A stretch of 64,000 nt of DNA from Microbacterium sp. RU33B (GTDB lineage: Bacteria; Actinomycetota; Actinomycetes; Actinomycetales; Microbacteriaceae). This document shows, one piece after another, positions 43,578-52,392 of this stretch. The notes under the pieces are model-generated. The model searched no databases. It had not been told where the DNA came from and was given only the letters and a program-made list of their open reading frames with translations. Each line of letters opens with the position of its first letter. Position 1 is the stretch's first letter. The translations under genes were made by a program, and so were the position numbers. Where the stretch lies: the NCBI RefSeq assembly GCF_900155915.1, contig NZ_FTPO01000001.1, forward strand, positions 930,001 to 994,000, given 5' to 3'.

Positions 43578-44270
43578 TCAGACGAAGAGGTTGGCGCGCT
43601 CGAGGTCTTCGGCGAAGTCGACCTCGACGGCGTACAGGTCGCTGATGTCGAGCGGCGCGAGAAGAACGCCGTCCTCGGCGATCGCGAGCTCGAGACCGCG
43701 CTCGAAGTAGTCCTGGTCCTCGACGCGCTGGAGCTGGCGGATGAACGCCTTCTTGTCGCTGCTCGAGATGTAGTTGATGCCGACGGCCTCGCCGATGCCG
43801 CCCTTGACGGTCTTGGAGAGCTCCTTGATGAAGCCTTCGGCGTCGACGGTGTACTTGACCTCTTCGTCGCTGACCTTGGACGTGTTGACCGTCACGAACG
43901 ACTGGTCGGCCTCGATCAGGGCGATGGCGCGGCCGAGGACGCGCGGGTCGAAGACCACGTCGCCGTTCATCCACAGCACGCCGCCCTTGCCGGTGGCGTT
44001 GAGCGCGCGCAGGAGGCTCTTGGAGGTGTTCGTCTGGTCGTACACGTCGTTGTAGACGTAGGAGACCGAGGGGAAGGCCTCGACGATGGTCTCGGCCTTG
44101 TAGCCGACGACGGTCGTGATGCGAGCCGACGAGCCGAAGGCGGCACGGATGTTGTCGTGCTGCTGCTGCATGATGCTGCGGCCGTCGTTGAGCTCGGTCA
44201 GCGGCTTCGGCAGGCTGCGGCCGAGTCGCGAGCCCATGCCGGCCGCGAGGATGACAGTCTGAATGGTCAA
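43578..44270 (-). CDS. Sugar/polyol-phosphate nucleotidyltransferase (LicC/IspD-like NTP transferase)
   Basis: The 230-residue protein opens with the NTP-transferase signature VILAAGMGSRLGRSLPKPLTEL and keeps the metal Asp in WMNGDVVFD and YAVEVDFAEDLERA. It should make an NDP- or CDP-activated group such as CDP-polyol or CDP-choline, which would suit the TagF-like genes upstream. I chose TTG 44270 because AGGAG lies six bases before it and the product starts MTIQTVILAAG. The alternative is ATG 44297, in frame. Confidence 0.82.
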   Translation of the reverse strand: MTIQTVILAAGMGSRLGRSLPKPLTELNDGRSIMQQQHDNIRAAFGSSARITTVVGYKAETIVEAFPSVSYVYNDVYDQTNTSKSLLRALNATGKGGVLWMNGDVVFDPRVLGRAIALIEADQSFVTVNTSKVSDEEVKYTVDAEGFIKELSKTVKGGIGEAVGINYISSSDKKAFIRQLQRVEDQDYFERGLELAIAEDGVLLAPLDISDLYAVEVDFAEDLERANLFV

Positions 44271-44381
44271 AGTTCGCTCCTGGAGTGTGAGGTTCATGGT
44301 CGGTTCACCGACACGACACTCCTTTGTGCCTTCTCGATGGTAGCGATGGCACCTGGGAACGTGCAGAATGCCGGGGCCCCG

Positions 44382-44398
44382 TTGTCGTTTCGTGACAA
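44382..44398. promoter_or_regulatory. Inverted repeat in a divergent intergenic region
   Basis: TTGTC and GACAA flank a seven-base spacer, between the nucleotidyltransferase and ABC transporter genes. It may be an operator for either gene. The rest of the ~205-base gap holds the TACCTT -10 of the ABC gene (44464-44469) and nothing else I can name. Confidence 0.3.
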
Positions 44399-44475
44399 TT
44401 TCCTCATCCGCTCCTCATGCGTGACGCGGCGTCATCGATGAGGTCCATGTCAGGTTCGGTTGATACCTTGGGTCG

Positions 44476-45939
44476 GTGACAGCCTCTCTCCCGGTGCCAC
44501 ACGACGACTATTCGGAAGATCCGGACGCCGCCGTGTCCGAAGCTCTGGACGAGGACTCTCCCATCACTGACGCCCAGCCCGTTCCGCGCCCGCCGCGCAC
44601 GCCCGCCGTCGCCGCCCGCAAGGCGGGTTCCGACGGCGTCACGGCCGCGAAGCCGAAGCCTCGCCGCCCCGCCGCGAAGCCCCGCGCCAAGGCTCCCGTC
44701 ACCCCCGCGCCCGTGGTGGATCCGGGACCCCCGCCGCCGCTTCCGGCTGATCTCGTCGACGCGCTCGTGATTCCTCCGAAGCCGCCGCTTCCCGTTCCCC
44801 TCACCGCGGACGATGACGCGGCGGACGAGCCTGTGGTCGACGCCGCCCCCGTCGCCGACGCGGAGCCGGTGGTCGACGCGGAGCCGGTGGTCGACGCGGA
44901 GCCCGTCGTCGACGCGGAGCCTGTGGTTGACGCGGAGCCCGTCGTCGACGCGGAGCCTGTGGTTGACGCCGACCCCGTCGTCGACGCAGAGCCGGTGGTC
45001 GACGAGACGCCTGCTGAGGCGCTCATCGACGCGCCGGAGACGGACGACCCCCGGGAGGCGACGCCCGTCGACGACGCGCCGTCGCCGGATGCTGATCCCG
45101 TCGACGCGCTGCTCGAGATCATCGAGCCCGTCGCCGGCGATCTCCCTGACTCCTTCGCGACCCCGGGCGTGGAGGCCGGCGTCGCGGCGCTGTCGCTGCG
45201 CGGCATCCGCAAGTCGTTCGGGGCGACCCGTGCCGTGGACGACATCGACCTCACGGTTCCGGCCGGCACGTTCTACGGCCTGGTCGGCCCGAACGGCGCG
45301 GGCAAGACCACGACGCTCTCGATGATCGCGGGCCTGCTGCGCCCCGATCGCGGCTCGCTCGTCGTCGGCGGCGTGGACGCCACGGCTCACCCGGTCGAGG
45401 CCAAGAAGCTCATGGGTGTGCTGCCCGACCGCCTGCGCACGTTCGATCGGCTCACCGGCCGGCAGCTCCTCTACTACTACGGCGTCCTGCGAGGTCTCAA
45501 GCCCGCCGTGGTCGAGAGTCGCACAGCGGATCTGGCACGGGCCTTCGACCTGACCGACGCGCTCGGCCGTGTCGTCTCCGACTACTCCGCCGGCATGGCG
45601 AAGAAGGTCATGCTCGCCGGGGCGATGATCCATTCGCCGCGACTCCTCGTGCTCGATGAGCCGTTCGAGTCCGTCGACCCCGTCTCCAGCGCGATCATCC
45701 TCGACATCCTGTCCGCGTACGTGGCCCACGGGGGCACGGTGATCCTGTCGAGCCACGGAATGGAGCTGGTGGAGCGCGTCTGCTCGCGGGTCGCTGTGCT
45801 CGTCGCCGGCCAGGTGCTCGCCGAGGGCACGGTGGCCGAGGTGCGCGGCGAGCTGACCCTCGAGCAGCGCTTCATCGAACTCGCCGGCGGTCTCAGCGAC
45901 GTGGAGGGCCTGGAGTGGCTGCACACGTTCTCCGACTGA
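44476..45939 (+). CDS. ABC transporter ATP-binding protein with long repeat-bearing N-terminal extension
   Basis: The 487-residue protein has a normal ATPase domain in its second half: GLVGPNGAGKTTTLSMI (Walker A), SDYSAGMAKKVMLAGAMI (signature-like), LLVLDEPFESVD (Walker B) and the switch His in VILSSHGMEL. The first ~230 residues are low-complexity: Pro/Ala/Lys-rich, then ten six-residue units of VVDAEP type, then acidic. That extension is not part of the ABC fold. TACCTT lies six bases before GTG 44476. The permease overlaps its 3' end by 25 bases. Confidence 0.88.
   Translation: MTASLPVPHDDYSEDPDAAVSEALDEDSPITDAQPVPRPPRTPAVAARKAGSDGVTAAKPKPRRPAAKPRAKAPVTPAPVVDPGPPPPLPADLVDALVIPPKPPLPVPLTADDDAADEPVVDAAPVADAEPVVDAEPVVDAEPVVDAEPVVDAEPVVDAEPVVDADPVVDAEPVVDETPAEALIDAPETDDPREATPVDDAPSPDADPVDALLEIIEPVAGDLPDSFATPGVEAGVAALSLRGIRKSFGATRAVDDIDLTVPAGTFYGLVGPNGAGKTTTLSMIAGLLRPDRGSLVVGGVDATAHPVEAKKLMGVLPDRLRTFDRLTGRQLLYYYGVLRGLKPAVVESRTADLARAFDLTDALGRVVSDYSAGMAKKVMLAGAMIHSPRLLVLDEPFESVDPVSSAIILDILSAYVAHGGTVILSSHGMELVERVCSRVAVLVAGQVLAEGTVAEVRGELTLEQRFIELAGGLSDVEGLEWLHTFSD
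44830..45009 (+). repeat. Ten tandem 18-bp units inside the ABC ATPase gene
   Basis: The units encode P-V-V-D-A-E with small changes. The third and fourth units are identical, while others differ mainly at third codon positions, suggesting both selection on the peptide and recent slippage. Confidence 0.9.
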
Positions 45940-47483
45940 GGATCGCCCTCCTCCTCGGAGCGTTCCGCGGCACCCCCGCGCAGATCACGCGATCCGCGGT
46001 CTCGCTCGCGGTCGTCATCGTCGCCGTCGCGGTCGCATCGTGGGCACTGCTCACGCTCCGGGATGCTCCGATCGACGTCGTCCTGACGGTGACCGTGCTC
46101 GGCGGCTCGGCCGTGACGCTCGGCTTCCTCCTCGCGCCGCTCATCGGCGGCGCCACCGATCAGCTCGATCCGCGCCGCTTCGCCGTGCTGGGTCTTCCTC
46201 CGGTACGACTCGCGGTGATCCTCGCGGTCGCCGGCCTGATCAGCGTCCCCGTTCTGGCGCTCCTCGCGATCTCGATCGTCGCCGCCGTCGTGTGGGTCGC
46301 GCACGGGGTGGCAGCCCCGGTCGCCATCCTGGGCGTCGTCCTCGGTGTGCTCACGTGCGCGCTCGTCGCGCGGGTCTGCATGGCACTGACGGCGCTGTTC
46401 CTGCGCGAGCGGCGCTCTCGGGAGCTCTCCGGACTCTTCGTGCTCGCGCTCCTGGTAGTAGTCGTGCCAGTCGGCGTCTTCCTCGCCTCACTCGAATGGC
46501 GAGGCAGCGTGCCGACGCAGCTGGAAGAGGCCGTCGACATCGTCGGGGTCACCCCGCTCGGTGCGGCATGGGGCTATCCCGGGTTCGCCGCGGCCGACGA
46601 CTCCGCGACGTGGGTCGCCCTCGCGGTCGCCGTCGTGACGCTCGGAGTGCTCGCCGCCGGATGGCTGTGGCTCGTGCGCCATGCGCTGTCGACCACCGAG
46701 CGGCCGGTGACGGTGCGCGAGCGCGGCGGGCTCGGATGGTTCGCGGTCGCCCCGGGAACCGCGACCGGCGGCATCGCCGCCCGCAGCCTCGTCTACTGGC
46801 TCCGCGACGCGCGCTACCTCGTGAACATGGCGGTGATCCCCGTCGCCGCGCTGCTGACGATGGTGCCGCTGCTCATCGCGGGCGTGCCGCTGGCCTACGC
46901 GGCCCTCCTTCCCGCGCCGTTCATCGCGCTCTTCCTCGGCTGGCTGCCGCACAACGACATCGCATACGACTCGACCGCGATCTGGATGCACATCGCGAGC
47001 GGCGTGCGCGGCATCGCCGATCGCCTCGGTCGCCTCGTCCCGGTGCTTCTCATCGGCATCCCGCTGCTGGCCCTCGCGATCCCGATCTCGCTGTCGGTGC
47101 ACGGGCGGTGGGCGGTGCTCCCGGCGATGATCGGCGTGTGCGCGTCCCTGTTCCTCTGCGGTCTGGGGCTCTCGAGCATCGCGTCCGCCGTCGCCCCCTA
47201 CGCCGTGTCGCGTCCGGGGGAGAGCCCTTTCCAGCAGCCTCAGCGCACCGGCTCGGCGGGCGGCATCTCGCAGGGCCTCGTCATCGTCGGGTCCGTCGTG
47301 CTGAGCGGCCCCGCCCTGTGGTGGGCCTGGCTGTCACTCAGTGACGGGGTGGCGTACGCCGACATCGCGCTGTGGGCCGGCCTCGCCACGGGTCTCGTCG
47401 TCCTCGCGGTCGGCGTGGTGCTGGGCGCGGTGGCCTTCGAGCGGCGCAGCGGCCGGATCATGGAGTTCGCGGAGTCCACGTGA
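45915..47483 (+). CDS. ABC transporter permease
   Basis: The 522-residue polytopic protein has about 12 predicted helices, beginning with LRIALLLGAFRGTPAQITRSA. It overlaps the ATPase gene by 25 bases, with GTG 45915 after a GGAGGG sequence, so the two form one transporter. The ABC-2-like layout and the gene pair suggest an exporter. The substrate is unknown. Confidence 0.85.
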   Translation: MAAHVLRLRIALLLGAFRGTPAQITRSAVSLAVVIVAVAVASWALLTLRDAPIDVVLTVTVLGGSAVTLGFLLAPLIGGATDQLDPRRFAVLGLPPVRLAVILAVAGLISVPVLALLAISIVAAVVWVAHGVAAPVAILGVVLGVLTCALVARVCMALTALFLRERRSRELSGLFVLALLVVVVPVGVFLASLEWRGSVPTQLEEAVDIVGVTPLGAAWGYPGFAAADDSATWVALAVAVVTLGVLAAGWLWLVRHALSTTERPVTVRERGGLGWFAVAPGTATGGIAARSLVYWLRDARYLVNMAVIPVAALLTMVPLLIAGVPLAYAALLPAPFIALFLGWLPHNDIAYDSTAIWMHIASGVRGIADRLGRLVPVLLIGIPLLALAIPISLSVHGRWAVLPAMIGVCASLFLCGLGLSSIASAVAPYAVSRPGESPFQQPQRTGSAGGISQGLVIVGSVVLSGPALWWAWLSLSDGVAYADIALWAGLATGLVVLAVGVVLGAVAFERRSGRIMEFAEST

Positions 47484-47545
47484 GGGATGCCGCGGCGACC
47501 GTCGCCCGGCCTCCGTGCCCACCAGCCGGGATACACTGACTGACC

Positions 47546-47812
47546 ATGAGTACCCCTCTCGACAGCCCCGACCAGGGCGGCCTCGCCACCCTCGACCGCG
47601 AGCTCGAAGAACTGCTCAAGGAAGAGCACTTCGAACCCGGTGACCACGAGCGCTTCTCGCACTACGTGAAGAAGGACAAGATCCTCGAGTCGGCCATCTC
47701 GGGCAAGCCCGTCCGCGCCCTGTGCGGCAAGAAATGGACGCCGGGCCGCGACCCTGAGAAGTTCCCGGTGTGCCCGACGTGCAAGGAGATCTACGAGTCG
47801 CTCATCAAGTAG
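47546..47812 (+). CDS. DUF3039 family zinc-ribbon protein
   Basis: The 88-residue protein carries HYVKKDKILESAISGKPVRALCGKKW in consecutive pieces and FPVCPTCKEIYESL. The Cys of ALCG and the CPTC pair, with His in FSHYV, could bind zinc. The family is restricted to actinobacteria and has no known function. A TACACT -10 lies eight bases upstream of the ATG. Confidence 0.85.
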   Translation: MSTPLDSPDQGGLATLDRELEELLKEEHFEPGDHERFSHYVKKDKILESAISGKPVRALCGKKWTPGRDPEKFPVCPTCKEIYESLIK

Positions 47813-47835
47813 CGGCCGTGATCACGTCGCCCTGA

Positions 47836-49164
47836 TCAGCCGATCGCGTCGATGTAGACCGTGGGGATCGCCGGATCCGATCGGCTGAGAGCGAGTCCCT
47901 GCACGGGAAGCTCCTCGCGCACCCGAGCGTGGTGGGCCCGCGCCGCGGACACCCCGGCCGGTCCTTCGTACGCGGAGTCGATCTCGCCGTTCACCACGAG
48001 CGCCGCCTGGAGCGGGCGCGCGTCCGCGTGCTCGGCGGGGGAGTCGACCGCCTCGAAGCCGTCCGACACCGCGATGACCTCGCGCGTGGCCGTTCCTCGA
48101 TCCAGTGTGCGGAATGCCGCTTTGCGCCCGCCCGTCGACCCCTTGTCGGTGGACGCCTTCGCCACCGCGACCCAGGCGCCTGCGGCATCCTGCCGGGCGA
48201 CGAGCTTGTAGACCATTCCCGCCGTCGGGGTGCCCGAGCCCGTGACCACCGACGTACCCACTCCGTAGGCGTCGACGGGCGACGCCGCCAGAGCCGCGAT
48301 CGCGTATTCATCGAGGTCGCTCGTCACGGTGATCCGCGTGCCCGTGGCGCCGAGCTCGTCGAGCTGCGCCCGCACTTCCGCCGCGACCGTCGGCAGGTCG
48401 CCGGAATCGATGCGCACACCGCCGAGCGCGGTGCCGGCGACGCGGATCGCCGTCTCGACACCCGTGCGGATGTCGTAGGTGTCGACCAGCAGTGTCGTCT
48501 CGGTGCCCAGTGCGCGCACCTGCGCGCGGAACGCGTCCTCCTCCGTCTCGTGGAGCAGAGTCCACGAGTGCGCCGCGGTGCCCATCGTGGGGATCCCCCA
48601 CGTGCGACCGGCCTCGAGGTTCGACGTCGCCCCGAACCCGACGATGTGAGCGGCGCGGGCGGCGGCGACCGCAGACCGCTCCCCGGCGCGTCGCGAGCCC
48701 ATCTCGGCGAGCGGCCGGTCTCCGGCCGCGATCGCCATGCGGGCGGCGGCCGTGGCGACGGCGGAGTCGTGGTTCAGGATGCTGAGGGCGATCGTCTCCA
48801 GGATGACCCCCTCGGCGAAGGTGCTCTCGACGGTGAGGACGGGGGAGCCGGGGAAGTACAGCTCGCCTTCGCGGTAGCCGGTGATGGACCCCGTGAACCG
48901 ATAGCCCGCGAGCCAGTCGAGGGTCTCGGCATCCACCACCCGCTCGTCGCGCAGGTACCGCAGCTCGTCGTCATCGAAGCGGAAGTCGCGGATCGCCTGC
49001 AGGAGCCGTCCCGTGCCCGCGACGACGCCGAAGCGACGCCCCGCCGAGAGGCGTCGGCCGAACAGCTCGAACACGCACGGACGGTCGGCCGTGCCGTCGC
49101 GCAGAGCCGCGTCGATCATCGTGAGCTCGTACCGGTCGGTCAGCAGGGCGGTGGAGGCGCTCAT
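47836..49164 (-). CDS. pncB: Nicotinate phosphoribosyltransferase
   Basis: The 442-residue enzyme starts LLTDRYELTMIDAAL and has RIDSGDLPTVAAEV (PRPP-binding), VTSDLDEYAI, and AYGVGTSVVTGSGTP, the phosphate-binding end of the barrel. It makes nicotinate mononucleotide from nicotinate and PRPP in NAD salvage. ATG 49164 has a reverse-strand TACGCT (49176-49171) exactly six bases upstream. It is divergent from murI, whose own -10 (TAGGCT, 49191-49196) is nearby. NudC in this window also acts on NAD. Confidence 0.92.
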   Translation of the reverse strand: MSASTALLTDRYELTMIDAALRDGTADRPCVFELFGRRLSAGRRFGVVAGTGRLLQAIRDFRFDDDELRYLRDERVVDAETLDWLAGYRFTGSITGYREGELYFPGSPVLTVESTFAEGVILETIALSILNHDSAVATAAARMAIAAGDRPLAEMGSRRAGERSAVAAARAAHIVGFGATSNLEAGRTWGIPTMGTAAHSWTLLHETEEDAFRAQVRALGTETTLLVDTYDIRTGVETAIRVAGTALGGVRIDSGDLPTVAAEVRAQLDELGATGTRITVTSDLDEYAIAALAASPVDAYGVGTSVVTGSGTPTAGMVYKLVARQDAAGAWVAVAKASTDKGSTGGRKAAFRTLDRGTATREVIAVSDGFEAVDSPAEHADARPLQAALVVNGEIDSAYEGPAGVSAARAHHARVREELPVQGLALSRSDPAIPTVYIDAIG

Positions 49165-49204
49165 GCGGCAAGCGTACTGAAGCGCTGGCGTAGGCTGGAT
49201 CATC

Positions 49205-50032
49205 GTGAATGACGCGCCGATCGGCATCTTCGACTCCGGGGTCGGCGGACTCACGGTGGCCCGTGCGATCTCGGCCCAGCTGCCGAGTGAATCGCTGATC
49301 TACATCGGCGACACCGCGCACTCGCCGTACGGCCCCAAGCCCATCGCCGACGTGCGCCGATACTCGCTCGAGGTTCTCGACACGCTCGTCGACGAGGGCG
49401 TGAAGATGCTCGTGATCGCCTGCAACACGGCCTCCGCCGCGATGCTCCGCGATGCGCGCGAGCGCTACGACGTGCCGGTGGTCGAGGTGATCGGACCCGC
49501 GGTCCGCACCGCGGTCTCGACGACCCGCAACGGGCGCGTGGGGGTCATCGGCACGGTGGGCACGATCGGATCGGGTGTCTATCAGGACATGCTCGGCGTC
49601 GACGAGCGGCTGACGGTGCTCGCGCAGGCGTGCCCGCGGTTCGTCGAGTTCGTCGAGGCAGGGGTGACCGGCTCGCGCGAGGTGCTCGAGGTCGCCGAGG
49701 AGTACCTCGCACCGCTGCGAGAGGCGGGCGTCGACACGCTCGTGCTGGGGTGCACGCACTACCCGTTCCTCGAAGGCGCCATCAGCTACGTCATGGGTCC
49801 GGATGTCTCGCTCGTCTCGAGCGACACCGAGACCGCGAAGGACGTCTACCGTCAGCTCGTCTCCCGCGATCTGCTCGCGGGTCCGGATGCCGAGCCCCGT
49901 CACGTCTACGAAGCCACCGGCGACTCCGCCGACGAGTTCCTCCGCCTCGCACATCGTCTGATGGGACGCGAGGTGAGCTCCGTGCGCCTCGTGCAGACCG
50001 GAGCCATCGACCTCCTGAAGGGAAACGCATGA
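49205..50032 (+). CDS. murI: Glutamate racemase
   Basis: The 275-residue enzyme has [17 protein letters not shown], the two catalytic cysteines in [11 protein letters not shown] and [10 protein letters not shown], and GDTAHSPYG. It converts L- to D-glutamate for peptidoglycan. GTG 49205 has TAGGCT eight bases upstream. The stop overlaps the rph start (ATGA). Confidence 0.95.
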   Translation: MNDAPIGIFDSGVGGLTVARAISAQLPSESLIYIGDTAHSPYGPKPIADVRRYSLEVLDTLVDEGVKMLVIACNTASAAMLRDARERYDVPVVEVIGPAVRTAVSTTRNGRVGVIGTVGTIGSGVYQDMLGVDERLTVLAQACPRFVEFVEAGVTGSREVLEVAEEYLAPLREAGVDTLVLGCTHYPFLEGAISYVMGPDVSLVSSDTETAKDVYRQLVSRDLLAGPDAEPRHVYEATGDSADEFLRLAHRLMGREVSSVRLVQTGAIDLLKGNA

Positions 50033-50766
50033 CCGACATCATCCGCGCAGACGGACGCACCCCGGCCCAGCTCCGTGAGATCACGATCGAGAGGGGTTGG
50101 AGCGCGCACGCCGAGGGCTCGGCGCTCGTGTCGTTCGGCGGGACGAAGGTGCTGTGCACGGCGTCGTTCACGAACGGCGTGCCCCGGTGGCTGACCGGCA
50201 AGGGCAAGGGCTGGGTGACGGCCGAGTACGCGATGCTGCCGCGAGCGACGAACTCCCGCAACGACCGCGAGTCGGTCAAGGGCCGGATCGGCGGTCGCAC
50301 GCACGAGATCTCGCGTCTGATCGGTCGCGCGCTCCGCGCCGTGGTCGACACGAAGGCGCTCGGCGAGAACACGATCGTGATCGACTGCGACGTCCTGCAG
50401 GCCGACGGCGGGACGCGCACGGCCGCGATCACCGGCGCGTACGTCGCGCTGGCCGACGCGATCGAGTGGGGCCGGGCGAAGAAGTTCATCTCGCAGAAGG
50501 CGACGCCCCTCATCGACTCGGTCGCCGCGGTCTCCGTGGGGATCATCGACGGCGAGCCGATGCTCGACCTCGCGTACGTCGAGGACGTGCGCGCCGAGAC
50601 CGACATGAACATCGTCGTCACCGGGCGGGGACTGTTCGTCGAGGTGCAGGGCACCGCCGAGGGCGCCCCGTTCGACAAGCGCGAACTCGACGCGCTGCTG
50701 GAGCTCGGCGTCGACGGCTGCGCCGACCTGCGCGACCTCCAGCTGGCCGCCCTCGCGGCGGAGTGA
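50029..50766 (+). CDS. rph: Ribonuclease PH
   Basis: The 245-residue phosphorolytic exoribonuclease matches throughout: [34 protein letters not shown], and [21 protein letters not shown] in parts (catalytic Asp in [11 protein letters not shown]). It trims tRNA 3' ends. It is full length and sits in the common murI-rph-rdgB operon. Confidence 0.96.
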   Translation: MTDIIRADGRTPAQLREITIERGWSAHAEGSALVSFGGTKVLCTASFTNGVPRWLTGKGKGWVTAEYAMLPRATNSRNDRESVKGRIGGRTHEISRLIGRALRAVVDTKALGENTIVIDCDVLQADGGTRTAAITGAYVALADAIEWGRAKKFISQKATPLIDSVAAVSVGIIDGEPMLDLAYVEDVRAETDMNIVVTGRGLFVEVQGTAEGAPFDKRELDALLELGVDGCADLRDLQLAALAAE

Positions 50767-50767
50767 C

Positions 50768-51412
50768 GTGGCCCTTCCACAGACTGAGGGACCGAAGCGG
50801 ATCGTCCTCGCGACGCACAACGCGCACAAGGTCGAGGAGTTCGCCGCGATCGTCGCCGCCACGCGTCCCGACCTCGAGGTGATCGGATACGACGGTCCCG
50901 AGCCCGTCGAGGACGGAGTGACCTTCGCCGAGAACGCGCTCATCAAGGCGCGGGCCGCTGCGGCGCATACGGGTCTTCCCGCGTTGGCCGACGACTCCGG
51001 CATCTGCGTCGACGCGCTCGGCGGTGCGCCGGGAGCGTTCTCCGCGTACTGGGCGGGCCATGCGAAGGATGCCGGCGCCAACCTGCGACTGCTGCTGGAC
51101 CAGCTCTCCGACATCCGCGATCCCCGCCGCACGGCGCAGTTCGTCTCCACGATCGCACTCGTCGTGCCCGGTCCTTCGACGAGCTCAGCGACCGAGGACG
51201 GCTCAGGCGCCGTCGAGCACGTCGTGGAGGGTGTGTGGCCCGGACGGCTCGCCCGCGAGGCATCCGGATCCGGGGGATTCGGGTACGACCCCGTCTTCAT
51301 CCCCGACGGGTCGCAGCGCAGCGTCGGGGAGTGGTCCGCCGAGGAGAAGAACGCCGTGTCGCACCGTGCCCGCGCCTTCCGCGCGCTGGTACCGCTGCTC
51401 GAAGAGCTCTGA
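50768..51412 (+). CDS. rdgB: XTP/dITP diphosphatase (RdgB/HAM1)
   Basis: The 214-residue enzyme has LATHNAHKVEEF (substrate/metal site), FAENALIKA, ADDSGICVDALGGAPGAFSA and GYDPVFIPDG...SHRARAF, the complete HAM1 set. It removes non-canonical purine nucleotides. GTG 50768 follows the rph stop by one base. A stretch encoding GPSTSSATEDGSGA sits where homologues have a short turn before EHVVEG; its DNA looks like an inserted repeat. Confidence 0.93.
   Translation: MALPQTEGPKRIVLATHNAHKVEEFAAIVAATRPDLEVIGYDGPEPVEDGVTFAENALIKARAAAAHTGLPALADDSGICVDALGGAPGAFSAYWAGHAKDAGANLRLLLDQLSDIRDPRRTAQFVSTIALVVPGPSTSSATEDGSGAVEHVVEGVWPGRLAREASGSGGFGYDPVFIPDGSQRSVGEWSAEEKNAVSHRARAFRALVPLLEEL
51170..51194. repeat. 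Dispersed-repeat-like insertion within rdgB
   Basis: TCCTTCGACGAGCTCAGCGA matches the form of the TTCGACxxGCTCAG element that I recall scattered through many actinobacterial genomes. No second copy is in this window. Confidence 0.4.
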
Positions 51413-51480
51413 GAACGGTCCTCATTCCCGACTGCGCCGAATCACCCGGTCGCGGCGGGCGACCGGCCTAGCCTGAGGAC

Positions 51481-52392
51481 ATGCACGATCACGCCCCGAC
51501 CGGCATCCGAGGAGCCAGCAATCGCCGCCTCCTCGCGGTGTCGCTCGCGATCACGACGACGGTCATGCTCGTGCAGGTCGTCGGGGCGATCCTCTCCGGG
51601 TCGCTCGCGCTCCTGGCCGATGCGGCGCACATGTTCACGGATGCCGCGGCGCTCGTCATCGCCCTCATCGCGAGCATCGTCGCCGCGCGTCCCGCGAACG
51701 ACCGGCGCACGTTCGGCTATCGCCGCGCGGAGGTGTTCGGCGCGCTGCTGAACAGCGTCATCCTCATCGGACTGTCGGTGTGGATCGCCGTCGAAGCCGT
51801 GCGCCGACTGCTGTCGGATGCCGACACCGAGATCGCCGGCGGCCTCATGCTCGTCGTGGCGATCGTCGGCCTCCTCGCCAATGCCGTCGCGCTGTGGCTG
51901 CTGAGCGCCGCGCAGCGCACGAGCATCAATGTGCGCGGTGCGTACCTCGAGGTCCTCGGCGACCTGCTCGGATCCGCCGCCGTCATCGTGGCGGCCGTCA
52001 TCATCCTCACCACCGGGTGGGCGCCGGCCGATGCGATCGCGTCGCTCGTGATCGCCGCGATGATCGTCCCGCGTGCGATCGGTCTGCTGCGCGAAGTGAT
52101 GTCGGTGCTGAGCGAAGCCACGCCCGACGGCGTCGAGGTGCGCACGATCCGCGAGCACATCCTCGGCGCTCCCGGCGTCGCCGACGTGCACGACATCCAC
52201 GTCTGGCAGCTGACGCGCGGAGCGCCGGTGTTCACGGCGCACGTCGTCGTCGACGCGGAGGTGTTCGCTGCGGGGCGGGCGGGCGAGGTCCTGCAGAGCC
52301 TGCAGGGATGCCTGGCCGACCACTTCGACGTCGAGCATTCGACCTTCCAGCTGGAGCCGGCGGGCCACGTCGAGCACGACGCGCACACCTGA
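51481..52392 (+). CDS. Cation diffusion facilitator family transporter
   Basis: The 303-residue protein has six membrane helices in residues ~17-205 and a C-terminal cytoplasmic domain. The metal site residues lie in LLADAAHMFTDAAALV and YLEVLGDLLGSAAV, and the tail shows VADVHDIHVWQLT and HVVVDAE, typical of CzcD/ZitB zinc/cobalt exporters. TAGCCT sits six bases before ATG 51481. Its stop and the convergent ligD stop share the palindrome TGATCA. Confidence 0.9.
   Translation: MHDHAPTGIRGASNRRLLAVSLAITTTVMLVQVVGAILSGSLALLADAAHMFTDAAALVIALIASIVAARPANDRRTFGYRRAEVFGALLNSVILIGLSVWIAVEAVRRLLSDADTEIAGGLMLVVAIVGLLANAVALWLLSAAQRTSINVRGAYLEVLGDLLGSAAVIVAAVIILTTGWAPADAIASLVIAAMIVPRAIGLLREVMSVLSEATPDGVEVRTIREHILGAPGVADVHDIHVWQLTRGAPVFTAHVVVDAEVFAAGRAGEVLQSLQGCLADHFDVEHSTFQLEPAGHVEHDAHT

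Noticed and set aside
44830..45009. Tandem 18-bp repeat considered as a CRISPR or operator array
   Set aside because: The units are contiguous, in frame and code for a regular peptide, with no spacers.
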